Source of the DNA: Alviniconcha marisindica
Lineage: Eukaryota; Mollusca; Gastropoda; Provannidae
Direction of reading: 5' to 3'
Assembly (NCBI GenBank): GCA_018857735.1
Contig: JABMCL010001464.1
Span: 191,001-255,000 of the forward strand
DNA: 64,000 bases
In this document: positions 35,946-48,216 of the stretch, piece by piece
Layout: each line of letters begins with the position of its first letter
Numbering within the stretch: the first letter of the stretch is position 1
The notes under the pieces: generated by a model
Told to the model about the DNA's origin: nothing
What the model saw: the letters and a program-made list of their open reading frames with translations, nothing else
Database searches by the model: none
Program-made: the position numbers and the translations under genes

Positions 35946-36784
35946 AGCATCCAAGCATGCATGTAAAGATGACGTAGGTTGCCCTGGCTAAAAAAGAAGA
36001 AGTTATATCTTAGTTCAAACAATTTTGGTTTCATTTGTTCTGGCGTAAGCAACGTGGGCGGTTATAAAAGAAACACCTGATATAATTTCAGCTATCTGTT
36101 ACAAACTTACTGCCATTTGAGCACCAACGAAAATCTGTCCGTTAGCTGGCTGTTTTTCGACATGTATGGCATAATCGATTATGGCAGTGGTTTGAGGAAG
36201 GATGTTGTAAACCAGTGCTTGGAGTTTTGTTTTCCCTCTGCCCAGGAATTCAGTCCAAACTTTCAGTAAATTGCTTCTGCAACTATTTTTTTCAGAGTTG
36301 ATCAGTGGGCTCAAGCTGAAGTTGAGTAAGACTGATGTTTTTCTGAAACGTTTCTGGGAAAACATGACAAAAAAACAAAAAAATGTCTTCCGTTTACATT
36401 TTTTTTTACGGTCATCACTGTAAGAATACATACATGTACAAAAATGTACAAAGTAGTGGGTGACAAAACTGACGCATAATGCCATCCACTGGGTCACTTG
36501 CAGCATGTCTGCCATGACTGGCAAAAGTTTGACATGTGGTGCATACAATGCAGCAAAGCAAACACTTGCAAGTCTTTTTCACTTGGCGTCTTCCTCAGGG
36601 CCCAAACTTGAAGTTCAAAAGATGTGTTGCTGTTCTCCTCTCCAAACTCCAAAATGAACCCATCTTCTGAATAACAATAGTACATCTTGGCACAATGATT
36701 GACTAACTTAAATGGAAAACCCCAAATAGCATGCAGGAATGAATGGGACTGTGCAGTGATATGAAATATCTGAAATCCTTTAAA

Positions 36785-36925
36785 AAAAAACAACCTATCT
36801 AACACATCTGAAATTCTTTCAAAAACCTAACCTATCTAACACATCTGAAATCCTTTCCAAAAAACACACCTATCTAACACGTCTGAAATCCTTTCAAAAA
36901 CAAACCTATCTAACACATCACAACA
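36785..36925. repeat. About 37-bp tandem repeat, 4 copies
   Basis: CCTATCTAACACATCTGAAA followed by TCCTTTCAAAAA recurs four times. Confidence 0.85.
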
Positions 36926-37154
36926 ATACGATTCCAGGGCTTTTACGCTCTCAGAATAGTCTAATTTCAGACAAATGTCTGAGGAATCCCACGCATGGCA
37001 TGTATCCCATTCCAAAGACTTGCAATCCTCAATTCAGTTACTTCAAAATGTACTGTCGATTTTCAAACAAAATATCAATGAAATGGACACCGGTATGGTT
37101 GAATTCCTGCAAAATGGCTCACCCCTCAGGAAGGTCACCCCTGTCTGTAAATGT

Positions 37155-37800
37155 TTTCTTTAAGTCCGTTCTTAACTGGGCGAATGTTTGTTCGCCGAAC
37201 ATACTTCGAACAGTTCGATGAACTATGATTCGTTTCTTAATTGAACTTTTAGTTCGCCGAATATGGTTCGGACAGTCCAAACTTTACTTCATTCTCAACT
37301 GGCTTGTAATGAGATGCAAGCTGCGGCCTGAACTTGCCGCAGACAGCATGATCGAAAATGTAGGCTAAAGTCAAGTCATGTCAAGTCAATATACTTTCAT
37401 CATCCCTCACAGGGTAATTCAACTAACTACTATCTCATTCTGGGTCTCCGAGACAAGGCTGCGCCTCCCACAAGTCAACAAATAAACAAATTCCTTCCAA
37501 AGCGAGTGAAAAACCTAGCGACACCATCATCCATTTTATTTTTATTTTTCTTCATCCACAGGAGAGCTCTGCTCTCAGCCAATCAGAGGCAATGATCATT
37601 GAATAGGGCGAATGTTCCCAGAACATGTTGAGCGAAGCTTTTTGGACCCCGAATATAGCTTCGATGAATACTTTCAACTAGGTTCGTGAAGAAAAGTTGG
37701 CCCAATTAAGAACCAACTCGCTTCGCCAAATACTTCCAACTAGGTTCGTGAAGAAACATTCACCCAATTAAGAATGGGCTTTACAATCTGTTCCTACAAT
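37155..37800. mobile_element. DNA transposon remnant or MITE with about 35-bp terminal inverted repeats
   Basis: The left end (CGTTCTTAACTGGGCGAATG at 37167) is matched in inverse by the right end (CATTCACCCAATTAAGAATG, near 37767-37786). Subterminal motif GGTTCGTGAAGAAA is repeated near the right end, and TTCGCCGAA motifs near the left. No transposase frame. An unrelated repeat (CATCCCTCACAGGG..AATTC, also at 50950) lies inside. Confidence 0.7.
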
Positions 37801-38074
37801 TTCCATGTTGGGACAATCCGACTGTTCACTGCACCGACCCACCGTGGTAACCAAAGTCTTTGTCTTGCTTGCTGGACTGGCTCAGTGGCTGTCACACAGT
37901 CTAGGCATGTCCCAGGCTGAAGATTACAATCGGAAGAGTGTTCCCTAAAAAGTCATTATCAAAAGCACCCCCGAAATAGAGACCTTTTTGAGACTATGAA
38001 CACCTTCATAATTTCTCAGAAATTCATATTATTCCAGCTGGCCATGTTAGGTTCATTTGGATGGCAGAGACACT

Positions 38075-38235
38075 TTTGTGTAATAATAATAATAAGAAGA
38101 AGTGGTGTTAATATGATTAGTGATGTCCTGTACAGTGTAAATATGTACATATTTTTTTGTGTAAAGCGCTTTGAGCTAAGTCACGTTATGGACACTGCGC
38201 CATAGAAGTGTTACGCATTATTACTATTATTAAAA
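38075..38235 (+). mobile_element. LINE/SINE 3' tail
   Basis: GTGTAAAGCGCTTTGAGC ... GAAGTGTTACGCATTATTAC, ending in ATT-rich sequence, the common tail type in this genome. Confidence 0.5.
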
Positions 38236-38799
38236 CATGTGATCCATGCTATATCCTCTCACCAAGTGCGGTTCAAAAATGGTGCCATTTCATGATAACA
38301 TCAGTGGCACAAACTAACACAGCACAGCCAGTCAAAATTTGGGAACTGTTCACTCCAAAAGCAGTATTCATATTTTTCTTCACACAGCATTATGACTTTA
38401 TGAAGTAAAAATGGCTAAATAATACTTGTTGGGTGTCTCATCTAGAGACGAGTCCTAAGTGTTTCTCAACGGCAACCACACAGTGGTATTCCCTGTTTCT
38501 GAGCAGACCCACTGCGCTCTATTCATATGTGACTCTGAATAAGTAACTGTAGCTTTATACAATGCATTTCTGAATAGTCACTGAAGTGGTTACAGACCCG
38601 TTTCTGAATACCACTGAAGTGGTTACAGATGCACTTCTGAATATCCACTGAAGTGGCTACAGTGCTGTTTGGTTGTTACATGGCTGGTACCATATGAAAC
38701 TGCTGCGATCTTGCTGCACATTCTGTGTATAGTATACAACCATGCACCAGTTTATAGTGCCACTTAATATCTACGCCAGATATGTAGGGTGTGTACATG

Positions 38800-39015
38800 T
38801 GTGTTTAGCTGTAACCTGCCACCTGCACTTTTGGCAGAATCACCGGGATCTTTTACATGCTGCTGTGCTAACACAAGGCAGGAACAGATACTGAAATGAG
38901 AGTCAGCACAGAAAGCTGATCCTGGTGAAGAAAATTCTCCTGCCGCCCCTGCCAGGAATCAAACCTGCAACCTTCTGATCAAAGTATGCCAGTGGTCTAC
39001 CATTGAGTTGTCCCT
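38800..39015 (-). mobile_element. tRNA-derived SINE, second family
   Basis: Minus strand: AACTCAATGGTAGACCACTG (A-box-like) and GGTTGCAGGTTTGATTCC (B box), then a body that ends near GATCCCGGTGATTCTGCC. The plus strand shows its complement. Distinct from the 32935 family. Confidence 0.7.
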
Positions 39016-39122
39016 GAAAATAAGCATTTCAGACCCTATTTTTGTCCCCAGACACAGTTTGAGCACATGAAATTGGAAGCTGATCCCCCCCATCCCCCCG
39101 AGAGAAAAAAAATCAGTTACAG

Positions 39123-39128
39123 TTTATT
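39123..39128 (-). terminator. Candidate MOSMO poly(A) signal
   Basis: AATAAA on the minus strand about 600 bp past the MOSMO stop, followed by a T-rich stretch (GATTTTTTTTCTCTC) suited to a downstream element. If used, the terminal-exon repeat array lies within the 3'UTR. Confidence 0.4.
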
Positions 39129-39261
39129 GAAGGTACCTCCACATAACTGGAAATATGCGCACCCCATTAAAGACAGTCACCTTTTAAGACCACTTTCTTA
39201 ATTTTTGTGGAGAGGTATTCTGTTTGAAGTTCCAATACACTTTTGGCAGTAAGAGGTTAAG

Positions 39262-39790
39262 AGTATACCACAGCACTAACAGACACACTTGACTGGAGAA
39301 CAGTTCTGACAGGTGAAAAAATGGCCTTGTGCTGACCGGCTGTACACACTAATGGAACACCACAGTACTCGCTACTGGTAGACACACTTGACTGGAGAAC
39401 AATTCTGAGACTATGGCGAAGAAAATGGTGCTGTGCTTGTCGGCAGTAAACACTCACAGAACACCATCACAGGTCTGTCACTCGTGACTGGTGTGACAGA
39501 CAGTGAGACGCATGCAGACTGGAGAACAATTCCAAGATGAATGTGAAAAAAAAAGGCCCTGTGCTTTCTGGCAATAAATAAACACCAAAAATACCCCCCC
39601 CCCCCCCCCCACCTCTAATGAAGCACCATCACAGAACTGACACACACACTTGACAGGACAACAGTTCTGAGATGACAGTGGCAGTGAAGACTAGAGCTCT
39701 GTGGTGATTTGCAGCAAACACTAATGGAACACCATCACAGCACTGGTAGACACACTCGACTGGAGAACAGTTCTGAGATGACAGTGAAGA
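39262..39790 (-). repeat. Tandem array derived from the end of MOSMO exon 3
   Basis: About five units of 95-150 bp. Each holds a version of GACTGGAGAACAGTTCTGAG (plus strand) and most of ACTAATGGAACACCATCACA. The outermost unit (39738-39790) is the true coding end of MOSMO; the others (near 39275, 39385, 39520, 39650) are degenerate copies downstream of its stop. Confidence 0.85.
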
Positions 39791-39922
39791 AGATGGCCAT
39801 GATGAAGAGAACGTAGGCAGAGCCGACTTGCGTGTGATGAGGCAGTTTGTATGGCCGACCTCCAATGGCAGCGATGTGAAAACCAATGGGAAACACAACT
39901 GCTGCCAGGCAAAACAACGTCA
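39735..39922 (-). CDS. MOSMO: MOSMO exon 3 (terminal coding exon)
   Basis: Acceptor CATTTTCAG at 39923-39924, joining A+TG = Met, then TLFCLAAVVFPIGF through SSRVCLPVL and TGA (39735-39737). Contains helices 3 and 4. Confidence 0.93.
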
Positions 39923-41516
39923 CTGAAAATGAAAAAAGTTGAATCTTAGTTGACAAGATTATGCATGATCTACACTGCATGAAAATATGGCAAATCCACT
40001 TTTAGCCCTGTCAGTTCACTGTCCTCAAATGGCTTGAGGATGTGTGCATGCCTGTGCTTGTGTATAGCACTGCCATAGATCGAAATGAACTGATATGTGG
40101 ATATGCCAATGTTGTGCACACTTCAAGTTCATTTTGCGTGCATGCATGCATACACACACACACACTACACACACACACATACAGCTGACACACACACTCA
40201 TGCTGACACACACTCACACACACACACACCCCCTCATACACACATCCTCATCCCATTTGAGCACTGTGAACCAACGGGGCTAAAAGTGGACATTGCCAAA
40301 AATGTACACAAGCACCCCCCCCCCCCCCCCCCCACACACACACACATTCTCATACCATTTGAGCACCACGAACCAACGGGGCTAAAAGTGGACATTGCCA
40401 AAAATGCACACAAGCCCCCCCCCCCGCCCCACCCCAACACACACCCTCACGCTCATACACACACTCTCATACCATTTGAGAAACGCAAACTGATGGGGCT
40501 AAAAGTGGACATTGCCGAAAATACACACAAGCACCCTACGGTAATGTAGATGCATCCATGCACTCAAAAACACTGGTGCAAAACATTTGTGAAGAACTAA
40601 AGGGAAACCAAAATCAAAACTAAGTTGGTCTACAAGCTTCATTTGTTTGAACTATCACGTAGTATCAATACTAAATACAAAAGAACTTTAAGAAGTACTT
40701 TTTTCGCTCCAAATTTGAGCTCCACAGGATGCAGCCATAATGACTTTAAGAAGTACTTTCTTGCTCCAAATCTGAGCTCCACAGGATGCAGCCATAACAA
40801 CTTTAAGAAGTACTTTCTTGCTCCAAATCTGAGCTCCACAGGATGCAGCCATAACAACTTTAAGAAGTACTTTCTTGCTCCAAATCTGAGCTCCACAGGA
40901 TGTAGCCATAATGACTCACTCTTTACCAACAAAGAACAGAAAAAGGTTGGCTTGTGAATCTAATACTTTTGCCACTTTTGCCTTGTTTATGATGCCACTG
41001 ATGTAGACAGTGGGCACAAAATGGCAAAATTCACCATCATGTTTATGCACCTTTCAAACATCAGTAAAAAAATATATAAAAAAAGGACAAGAAATCTAGT
41101 TTAAAAAAAACTGCTTCTTTTTTTTCTTTCCGTTATTCTGTTCCTACGGACCACACCTGTATGTTTCTTTGGTTCTGTTTTTTTTTAATTAACAGTGAAT
41201 CAATGACTGAAACTGTATTTGAAAATTCACAAAACTGCACAGAGTTGATCCTTCGTAAACTTGACCTAAATTGGATGAATAAAGCAAAAATACAACAGAA
41301 CCTTCAACAGAAAAGCAGCCCTAGTTTTGGAAAGACCCTTTGTCAGAACTAAGAATAAGAAGCTTCTCTTCATATTTCCCTGCCAATAATTTGAAGAAGA
41401 AAAAACCCATTGTTGGGGCATTGATCACAGTCTACCCCTCAGTGAGTGAAAGACCACTTTTGCTGCATTTTTACGGTGGTCAGCACATCAGTCACATGCA
41501 CATGTATACATACATC

Positions 41517-41582
<66 letters not shown>

Positions 41583-41692
41583 AGCATGCATTTGTGAGTG
41601 ACACAGTGAGTGACTGTGTGTGTGTGTGTGTGTGTGGTGTGGTGTGTGTGTGTTGTGTGTGTGTGTGTGTGTGGTGCATATGCATGTGCGTG

Positions 41693-41764
<72 letters not shown>

Positions 41765-43122
41765 GTGTATCACTTATCAGTCATTTTTAATTTAAGTCTC
41801 CAGTACAGTTGGTAACCTGTGTGACCCTTTGAAGTTGCACTGGGATTATATATCAGCAGCAAGCTTACACATAACATGCCAAGTCTGACCCCTAAACCTG
41901 AAAGCATGATTAACACTGATCAACCACTCACTAGCAAACAAGGCCACCCATCTGACGTATTTCGCTGCGCGCCGGTGCCAATGAGACAGCAGCAGCAGGA
42001 TGCAGGTTGTGGTGAGACAGATGATGCCCCCCACAATGCACAGAAATGCTAGTGTCCATTCTGCTGGCAGCTGTGGCCAGATGCATATCTCTGGCCGCCT
42101 GTGGATGATCTGACAATGCTGGGTCAGACCCAGTCGCATATTTCCTGTACAGAAAAAGACATGTTACCTGAACGCATCTACACACACACACACACAAAGA
42201 TGCATTAGTCTTGTCTAAAGTACATGCCTCATCAGCACATGTGTACATGATACAAACACAGCCACTTAATCAATTTGGAAACCCCTAATGAAAGACCTAA
42301 TTATGTTAATAACAGAAAAGATACAGAGCACTTTCAAGAAAGACCATCCCACATTGCTGAGTACTTTTTGAAGTCTGACTAGAAATGTGCAAAGATCAGT
42401 TTTTATTAGTTTTTCAGGGTTTTTTTCTTTCATAATCATGTCAATTAACATTGGGTCAATAAGAAGGAAAAAAAGAAAAAGAAAGAAAGAAAAAAGACAT
42501 TTACCTTGTTGGACAATGTGCTTTGCTGGTAATTCAGCAAAAAGACATACCATAGGTTTGTCTACCAGTACCAGCTGAGACAAGGTAAAGGGACATATTT
42601 TCAACCATTCTTATTCCTGTTCAATGTTGTTAACCCACCACTGAGCACTGTGTCTCACCTCCATGTGGACAGTATGCACAAGATTATTTCACACATTAAA
42701 AATCCCATGTCCACCTTTCACTGTTTCAGTAACTAATAGGCCCAGAGGGAACACAAAGATACCACACAACAGCAGCAGAATAATCAAAACTGTGATAGTG
42801 ATATTTTGTAAGAAGAACATTGCCACAAACTGACAAAGAAAATTATAATAATTAATATTTATCAGTTTCCTTACTAAATTGTTGGCATCATTTATCAAAC
42901 TGTTTAAAAACAACAACAACAAAAAAACATGTTATGATTAAGGCTACTTTCTTAATGTTTTATCAGATTTAAATAAAATAAAATAAATGAAGTTTGTAAG
43001 GAATCACAAATCATACCAGCTTCACCAGTGGTGACAATCCAATCAGGGTTGGCCAAACTGCCAATGGCAAAAATATCAGCTGTGAAGAACAGGATCCCTG
43101 ATAAAGCAATTAGCTTATCCAT
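39735..43122 (-). CDS. MOSMO: Modulator of smoothened (MOSMO), three exons
   Basis: Exons 43017-43122, 41932-42144 and 39735-39922 (minus) join in frame (phases 1 and 1) to 168 aa; the human protein is 167. MOSMO is a four-helix membrane protein that works with MEGF8 and the ubiquitin ligase MGRN1 to lower cell-surface Smoothened and dampen Hedgehog signalling. Visible: MDKLIALSGILFFTADIFAI (helix 1), NPDWI, the luminal stretch LPAEW, helix 2 (CIVGGIICLTTTCILLLL), SHWHRRAAKYVRW, helix 3 (LFCLAAVVFPIGF), GGRPYKLP..T.VGSAYVLF (helix 4) and the conserved end VCLP. It is divergent with SLC25A17 (866 bp between starts). The coding end is copied into a tandem array downstream. Confidence 0.95.
40235..40525. 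repeat. About 110-bp tandem repeat, 3 copies
   Basis: Repeated blocks GGGGCTAAAAGTGGACATTG and CTCATACCATTTGAG separated by CA- and C-rich tracts (a 19-base C run near 40315). MOSMO intron 2. Confidence 0.9.
40590..41065 (-). mobile_element. MITE family A copy, inverted, internally amplified
   Basis: Starts with CTAAAGGGAAACC and contains AAGAAGTACTTTYTTGCTCC and CAGAAAAAGGTTGGCTTGTG, the complement of the family blocks at 23785-24289. One internal segment is repeated four times (40686-40915). Confidence 0.65.
40686..40915. repeat. 57-bp tandem repeat, 4 copies, within a MITE
   Basis: Unit CTTTAAGAAGTACTTTCTTG + CTCCAAATCTGAGCTCCACA + GGATGCAGCCATAA. It is an expansion of one MITE segment, so it arose after insertion. 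Period divisible by three, hence spurious frames. Confidence 0.93.
41523..41761. repeat. (GT)n and (GA)n microsatellites
   Basis: About 26 GT units (41523-41575), an imperfect GT region, then about 33 GA units (41695-41761). MOSMO intron 2. Confidence 0.96.
41932..42144 (-). CDS. MOSMO: MOSMO exon 2
   Basis: Acceptor CTGTACAG, donor GCTA/GTGAGT; 213 bp, 70 complete codons plus split codons. Encodes MRLGLTQHCQ, LPAEWTLAFLCIVGGIICL and SHWHRRAAKYVRWVALFA. Confidence 0.94.
43017..43122 (-). CDS. MOSMO: MOSMO exon 1
   Basis: ATG at 43122 (minus), 35 codons plus one base, donor G/GTATGA. Encodes the first helix and ANPDWIVTTGEA, closely matching vertebrate MOSMO. Confidence 0.94.
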
Positions 43123-43988
43123 CTTTCACGATTTCACTGTGAGTATGTCTACAACATAGCTCCGGACATTCCACTTGTCTTGACAGATCACAGAACACAG
43201 GTTATATAAATTTACTACACCACAAGTGAAAGCAGTTGAAATTTCATTCACAAAACCATTTGTTAAATGCACCACATTAATCATAAACTGTCATAAGTCT
43301 GTTACATGATGATCACAGCGGCCTCCTGCAGTCTGTTGATGAAAGGCCACCGATTCTCACGGCTCCTGAATGCTTTTTCGAATACGACTCTAAATTCTAA
43401 TGGTTTAAGGACTTTAAAAAACTGAAATGGATGAAGACATTGGGCGTTCCAGTATTTCACGCAACATTGTAGAATCTAACAAGCTGTTACTGTGGATAAA
43501 AACGTCTGCTTGAAATAAGACTCTGATCTGACGTCGAAGATCGAAGGTGTAGCTCCATAGCACGCTTTACAAGCTAGCAGACAAGACGATCCCTCCGTTT
43601 GGGACGATGTCAAAACAATCCTCAAAATATCCCGGAAGTCCCATAACGCTCAATACCAAAACAGAAAGCACTACGCTTCCGGTTTCTTCTCGACTGTGTT
43701 TGTAGACTTTGGTCCAGGATCTGTCAGTGTTAGATCCGGCCCAGTTTCATAAAGAAATGACGTAGCTGTTTCACAGCCAACCAGGTTTTATGGGCAGTTT
43801 CCTGTTAACTTTGCAGAATACCACGAAATTAGAACAGAACATGTCTAGATCGTCAAACAGCGCGCACCTGTGCCATCCGTTTCTGAGGACGCTGTCGACG
43901 AGAATGGCGACGATGCTTGGGCTGGGAGGTCCTGAGGCGATGAAAGTAGTTGCTGCTCTTACAAGCGCTTCAGTCTGAAAGTGACAAA
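43123..43988. promoter_or_regulatory. Bidirectional promoter interval, MOSMO / SLC25A17
   Basis: The two start codons are 866 bp apart and point away from each other. Two ETS/GABP-type sites lie in opposite orientation 37 bp apart near the middle: CCGGAAGT (43633-43640) and CTTCCGG (43676-43682). An AAAATGGCACC motif spans the SLC25A17 start. No TATA box. Paired ETS sites and YY1-like start motifs are common at bidirectional housekeeping promoters; activity here is inferred. Confidence 0.5.
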
Positions 43989-44045
43989 ATGGCACCAACT
44001 CTCTTCTCTTATTCCAATCTTGTCCACGCTGTGTCCGGTGCCGTA
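43989..44045 (+). CDS. SLC25A17: SLC25A17 exon 1
   Basis: Starts [19 protein letters not shown], aligned with the start of human PMP34; donor GTA/GTAAGT, phase 0. ATG context ACAAAATGG is strong. Confidence 0.94.
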
Positions 44046-44518
44046 GTAAGTGTGAACTTATCAGTGACCGATTTCTATACTTGTACAGTTGTAGCCTACA
44101 AGGGCGAATCTAGCACACAGGTAGCACGTGCCGCTGCATGTCTCTCACAAGATCACAGGATTGAACATTTTTCAGTTTTGTGGGCACAGTTAGGCAGAAG
44201 AGCCATTTATCAATCGATACGATAGAAAGGATTACTTTGTGCATTTAAAGACAGATCTTCACACCAACTCTCCAGAAAAGAAAGAAAAAGAAATGTTGAC
44301 ACACTAACCTAATTGACATTATCATTGCTGATACTAACAGTAATATTGTTGTATAAGATGCTGATGGTGAGGGTCTTGACTGTTTTTCAGGGCAGTGTGG
44401 TTGCTATAACGGTGTTCTATCCACTTGACACTGTTCGTACAAGGCTTCAAGGTAAATGAAAAAAGTTATTTCAGGCTGTTTGGTTGTTTACCACCTCTGA
44501 GCTTTCTCTTTCCCACTC

Positions 44519-44577
<59 letters not shown>

Positions 44578-45627
44578 CTGGCTGAGCTGGTGTTTAAAGG
44601 GGGATGGGGGTGGAGGTGGGATAAACTGACACTTCTTATTACATGTACATAATGTATGTTTTTAAGTAAAACATAAGTTACATTGTAGACTTGGAGTTAA
44701 TTTACTGATAAGAACAAAGAAGTGTTCGTTTTTGAGCGGGATAGCTCAGTTGGGTTGAGAGTCAGACCAAAGCTCCAGGCACAGTACTGATACAGGTTTG
44801 ATTCCTTGGTGCAATAGGGTATTTTTCTCCCAGGATAAACTTTCACTAGTTTCAGTGCAGACTCTTGTAATTGTGTGGTGTGCATACAGCCCCTGTGTGC
44901 AATTGCATGCATCAGCATCTCAGCACCTGTGTGCATGTTAAAAATTCCAAACACTGGCAATGGCATAGTGGCAGCCATACCATTGTTTGGGCACAGATAA
45001 ATGTGGCACACTCTGGTACTGTAACTGTGGCCAGATGGTAGTGCTGCTCTTGTTGCTGCTGCAGCCTTACCCAGGGAAGGAAAACACAAATTTCAGTATG
45101 AAGGAATTATAATGAAGTACTGAGAAAAAGAAAAGAAAAACCCAAAAACATCCAAACACATGAAAGGTTAAAAAGATTGCTTACTTAACTTAAGACACAA
45201 GACAACATGCAGACACTCCCACCCAAAAACAACAACAACAACAAAACAAAAAACAACAACTGACAACAACAACAAACAAACAAAAACACACATAGTGACA
45301 TACAAGTATTTATCCTGTCTGTCTCAGTCTGTTATTCCATTTGTCTCTCAGTTTGTCTGTGCCTCTCTCTTTGTCTCTCTTTTTCAGTATGTGTGCATGA
45401 AATGATTTTAAAAACACACACAAAAAAACCACACACAACAACGCTAGGCTCAGTTGACCCTTAAGAAGAAAAGGAGAGAGTCATTTTTGTACAAAGTACC
45501 TACTACTTAAAGACCACAACAGGACTCATTTTTGAACACAACAGAATGCAGTGTTTATCTTTGAATCCAGTCTGTATGTGTCCATTATTATGTATGTCAC
45601 TTTTTTACATGATGCATGTGAATGAAG

Positions 45628-45669
<42 letters not shown>

Positions 45670-48184
45670 AAAGGAATCGTTTCTAGATTTCTGGTTAGTT
45701 GAAATTGAAATAAATATATTACGAACAACTGACACTGACTTCTAATTCTGCAATGTGTTAGTGTACACAGATTACAGTTTGCAATTTAGGTATGTTGATT
45801 AGCAAAGGAATTTTGATTTCAGTTGACGATCACAGGCGAGCGAAACATACCCACGAGATTATTGCAGATATTTTTCATGAAGAAGGAATGTGAGTATGGT
45901 GATTTTTCAAACAGGATTTGTTTGTAACTTGTGTAAGTTTCCCTGAGCATGCTCAGAGTCAGAGTAGGAAATAGTAGGAAATGACACTTTATATAATACA
46001 TGCCTCACACAGAAACAGAGGATGGTGCATACTTATTCATTTGGCACCGGACAGATTTTCTTTGAGCTGAACTGGCTCCACTGCCCAGACAACAGGTACA
46101 TTACATAGACCACACAAAGTGTCATCAGAAAAAAAGACACATAATTATGCCATGCATCCTTTCCTTCCTACTGTAATTTTTTCGCACATGGCAAAGATAC
46201 AACAATAATGCACTCAGTCTAGCAGTCAGCCATCAGTCAGCAAAAACTGTTATGTATAATTAGTGTTTGCACTTAGCCAGTTTACCAGTTTACTTAGCCA
46301 GTTTACTTAGCCAGTGATGAAGGATGTTAACTCTGATTCTCTGAAAATTTTAGTGCCTTTAACACTAACACTGTAACACTAACAGCGTAATCGAAGGGCA
46401 GTTTCTGCCATACAATGTTAATAATTGAATGTAAAGAAGGAACCCTTAATCAGTTAATGAAGAAGTTCAAAGGTAATTCTCTAATTGGAGGCATTATCAG
46501 TTCTTAGTTATATATGTATCATAATGTAATTGTGTTCATTTCTTGAGTTTTTTGCCCAAACAGATCCAAATCTTTGTTTCAGGTTTTGTGATACTGTAGT
46601 TGTAGATGTGGCACAGTGGAACTCGCTGAAAGGCCATTGGTTAAAAATGAAAAAAAGAAAGAAGAAGAAAAAGATAAAAAACTTCTTCTTTTTAACCCAG
46701 CAACAACAACTATCAATATCATATTGTTTGAGTTGCTCCATCAGTTACAGCAGAAATAAAATCTGAAATAGCTGCCATGCAAGTCTTAAAAAACACAACT
46801 TTGTATCTGTTGATGATAGTTGATTCTTTATTTTAGTGTTTGAATATTCCAGATTGTGAATTTTTTTCAAGATTTGGGCCCAATGATAACTTTGAACATC
46901 CACAACACAAAATGTTTTATGAGCACTTACAAATTTTAATGTAACTAAAAATGAAGAAAGATACACCAAGAAAGAGATTGTCAGCTTCTGTGGCTCAGTA
47001 TTTATTCAGAAGAGAGCTGTAGGGTTTTGAAATTGACAAAAGGTGAGAGAGAGAGAGAGAGAAAGAAAAGAAGCAACAAAAAAAGAAAAAAAGAAAGAAG
47101 GAAAAAAAAGACCCCCCACCCCCCTCACTGAGAAAACAAAAACAAGTTGATTTTATGTATAAAAAAATTTATTTAAAAAAAGAGAGAAAAAAGAAAAAAG
47201 AAGACAACCACACTTCAGTAAATTGTCCTTATTGACAAATTGTGTGTATTTAGTGACATTTCTGGACACATAACAGCCATACTTGTACTAGTTGTAGAAC
47301 AGAAATAGCAGCTATTTCTGAGTCAAAATATGCCATTATAGAATCATAATTTATTTTTATTTTTTAAATTGGTTCAAATTTGTCAGCTGTGTCTGGCCTT
47401 AAGAGGGAGTTCCAGTGTACTGCACAAATTGTATTGTTGTCCTGTAACTGTACTGCTGCTAATTTTGTGTGGTTTTGGTGTTTTCAGAGTAGGACTGTAT
47501 CGGGGATGGTTTCCAGTGGTGACGGCCTTGTGTTGCTCCAACTTTGTCTACTTTTACACCTTTAACAGCCTTAAGCTGAAGATGACCGGGGGGAGGAAGT
47601 CCTCCCCCCTCACCGACCTCTCTCTTGCGTTTATCTCAGGTGCAGTAGTCCTCTGCCCAGTCAAGGGACAGCCCTTTCGTCTGTGGCTTTAACCTTGAGT
47701 GTGCTTTGGTTGGATTGGAGGGATGTTTTTTCTTTGCATTTCTGAAAGAAAAACTTCTTAAAAAAAACTCTTAGTGAGCCCATGAAAATCTCCCTTGTTC
47801 CTTTTTTTTTTTTACATGAACAGGCCCACCCCCCAATCACCCACCCCTCCCACCCCCACCATTCTTCACCACTTAAAAAGAAAAATACTGAATTTACCCA
47901 CAGTCCCATTCCCGTTTTGAATTTAATTATTTCTTTCTTGTTAAAATTGAAAAGGAGCTGTGTCATGCAAATAATCCAATAACATTTATAGAAGAAAAAA
48001 TCTGACTTATTACTGGATAGTAGAACTGGAAGTTTTTCTTTCAGAGTGTGTTCACTTTATGTTCTCATTCATGGTCTTATACACTGACCAGTGTGTGCAC
48101 ACAAGCTTGTTTAACCCTTTTACTGTCGTTGTTGGATATGGCCCATTCACAAAACAAAGTGCCAGGATGAAAATTATATATATA

Positions 48185-48216
<32 letters not shown>

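Noticed and set aside
35930..36240. Two minus-strand segments with GTAAGT donors and a hydrophobic stretch, possibly a small gene
   Set aside because: One overlaps the dispersed repeat also at 38470, the joined frames are not convincing and no family is recognisable.
38940..39015. tRNA gene on the minus strand
   Set aside because: Same reasoning: degenerate tRNA-like head joined to a repeat body.
43771..43998. 75-codon minus-strand frame over the SLC25A17 start
   Set aside because: Antisense shadow in the promoter interval with no homology.
44735..44815. tRNA gene
   Set aside because: A and B boxes are present but the cloverleaf is poor and a SINE body follows; treated as a tRNA-derived SINE.
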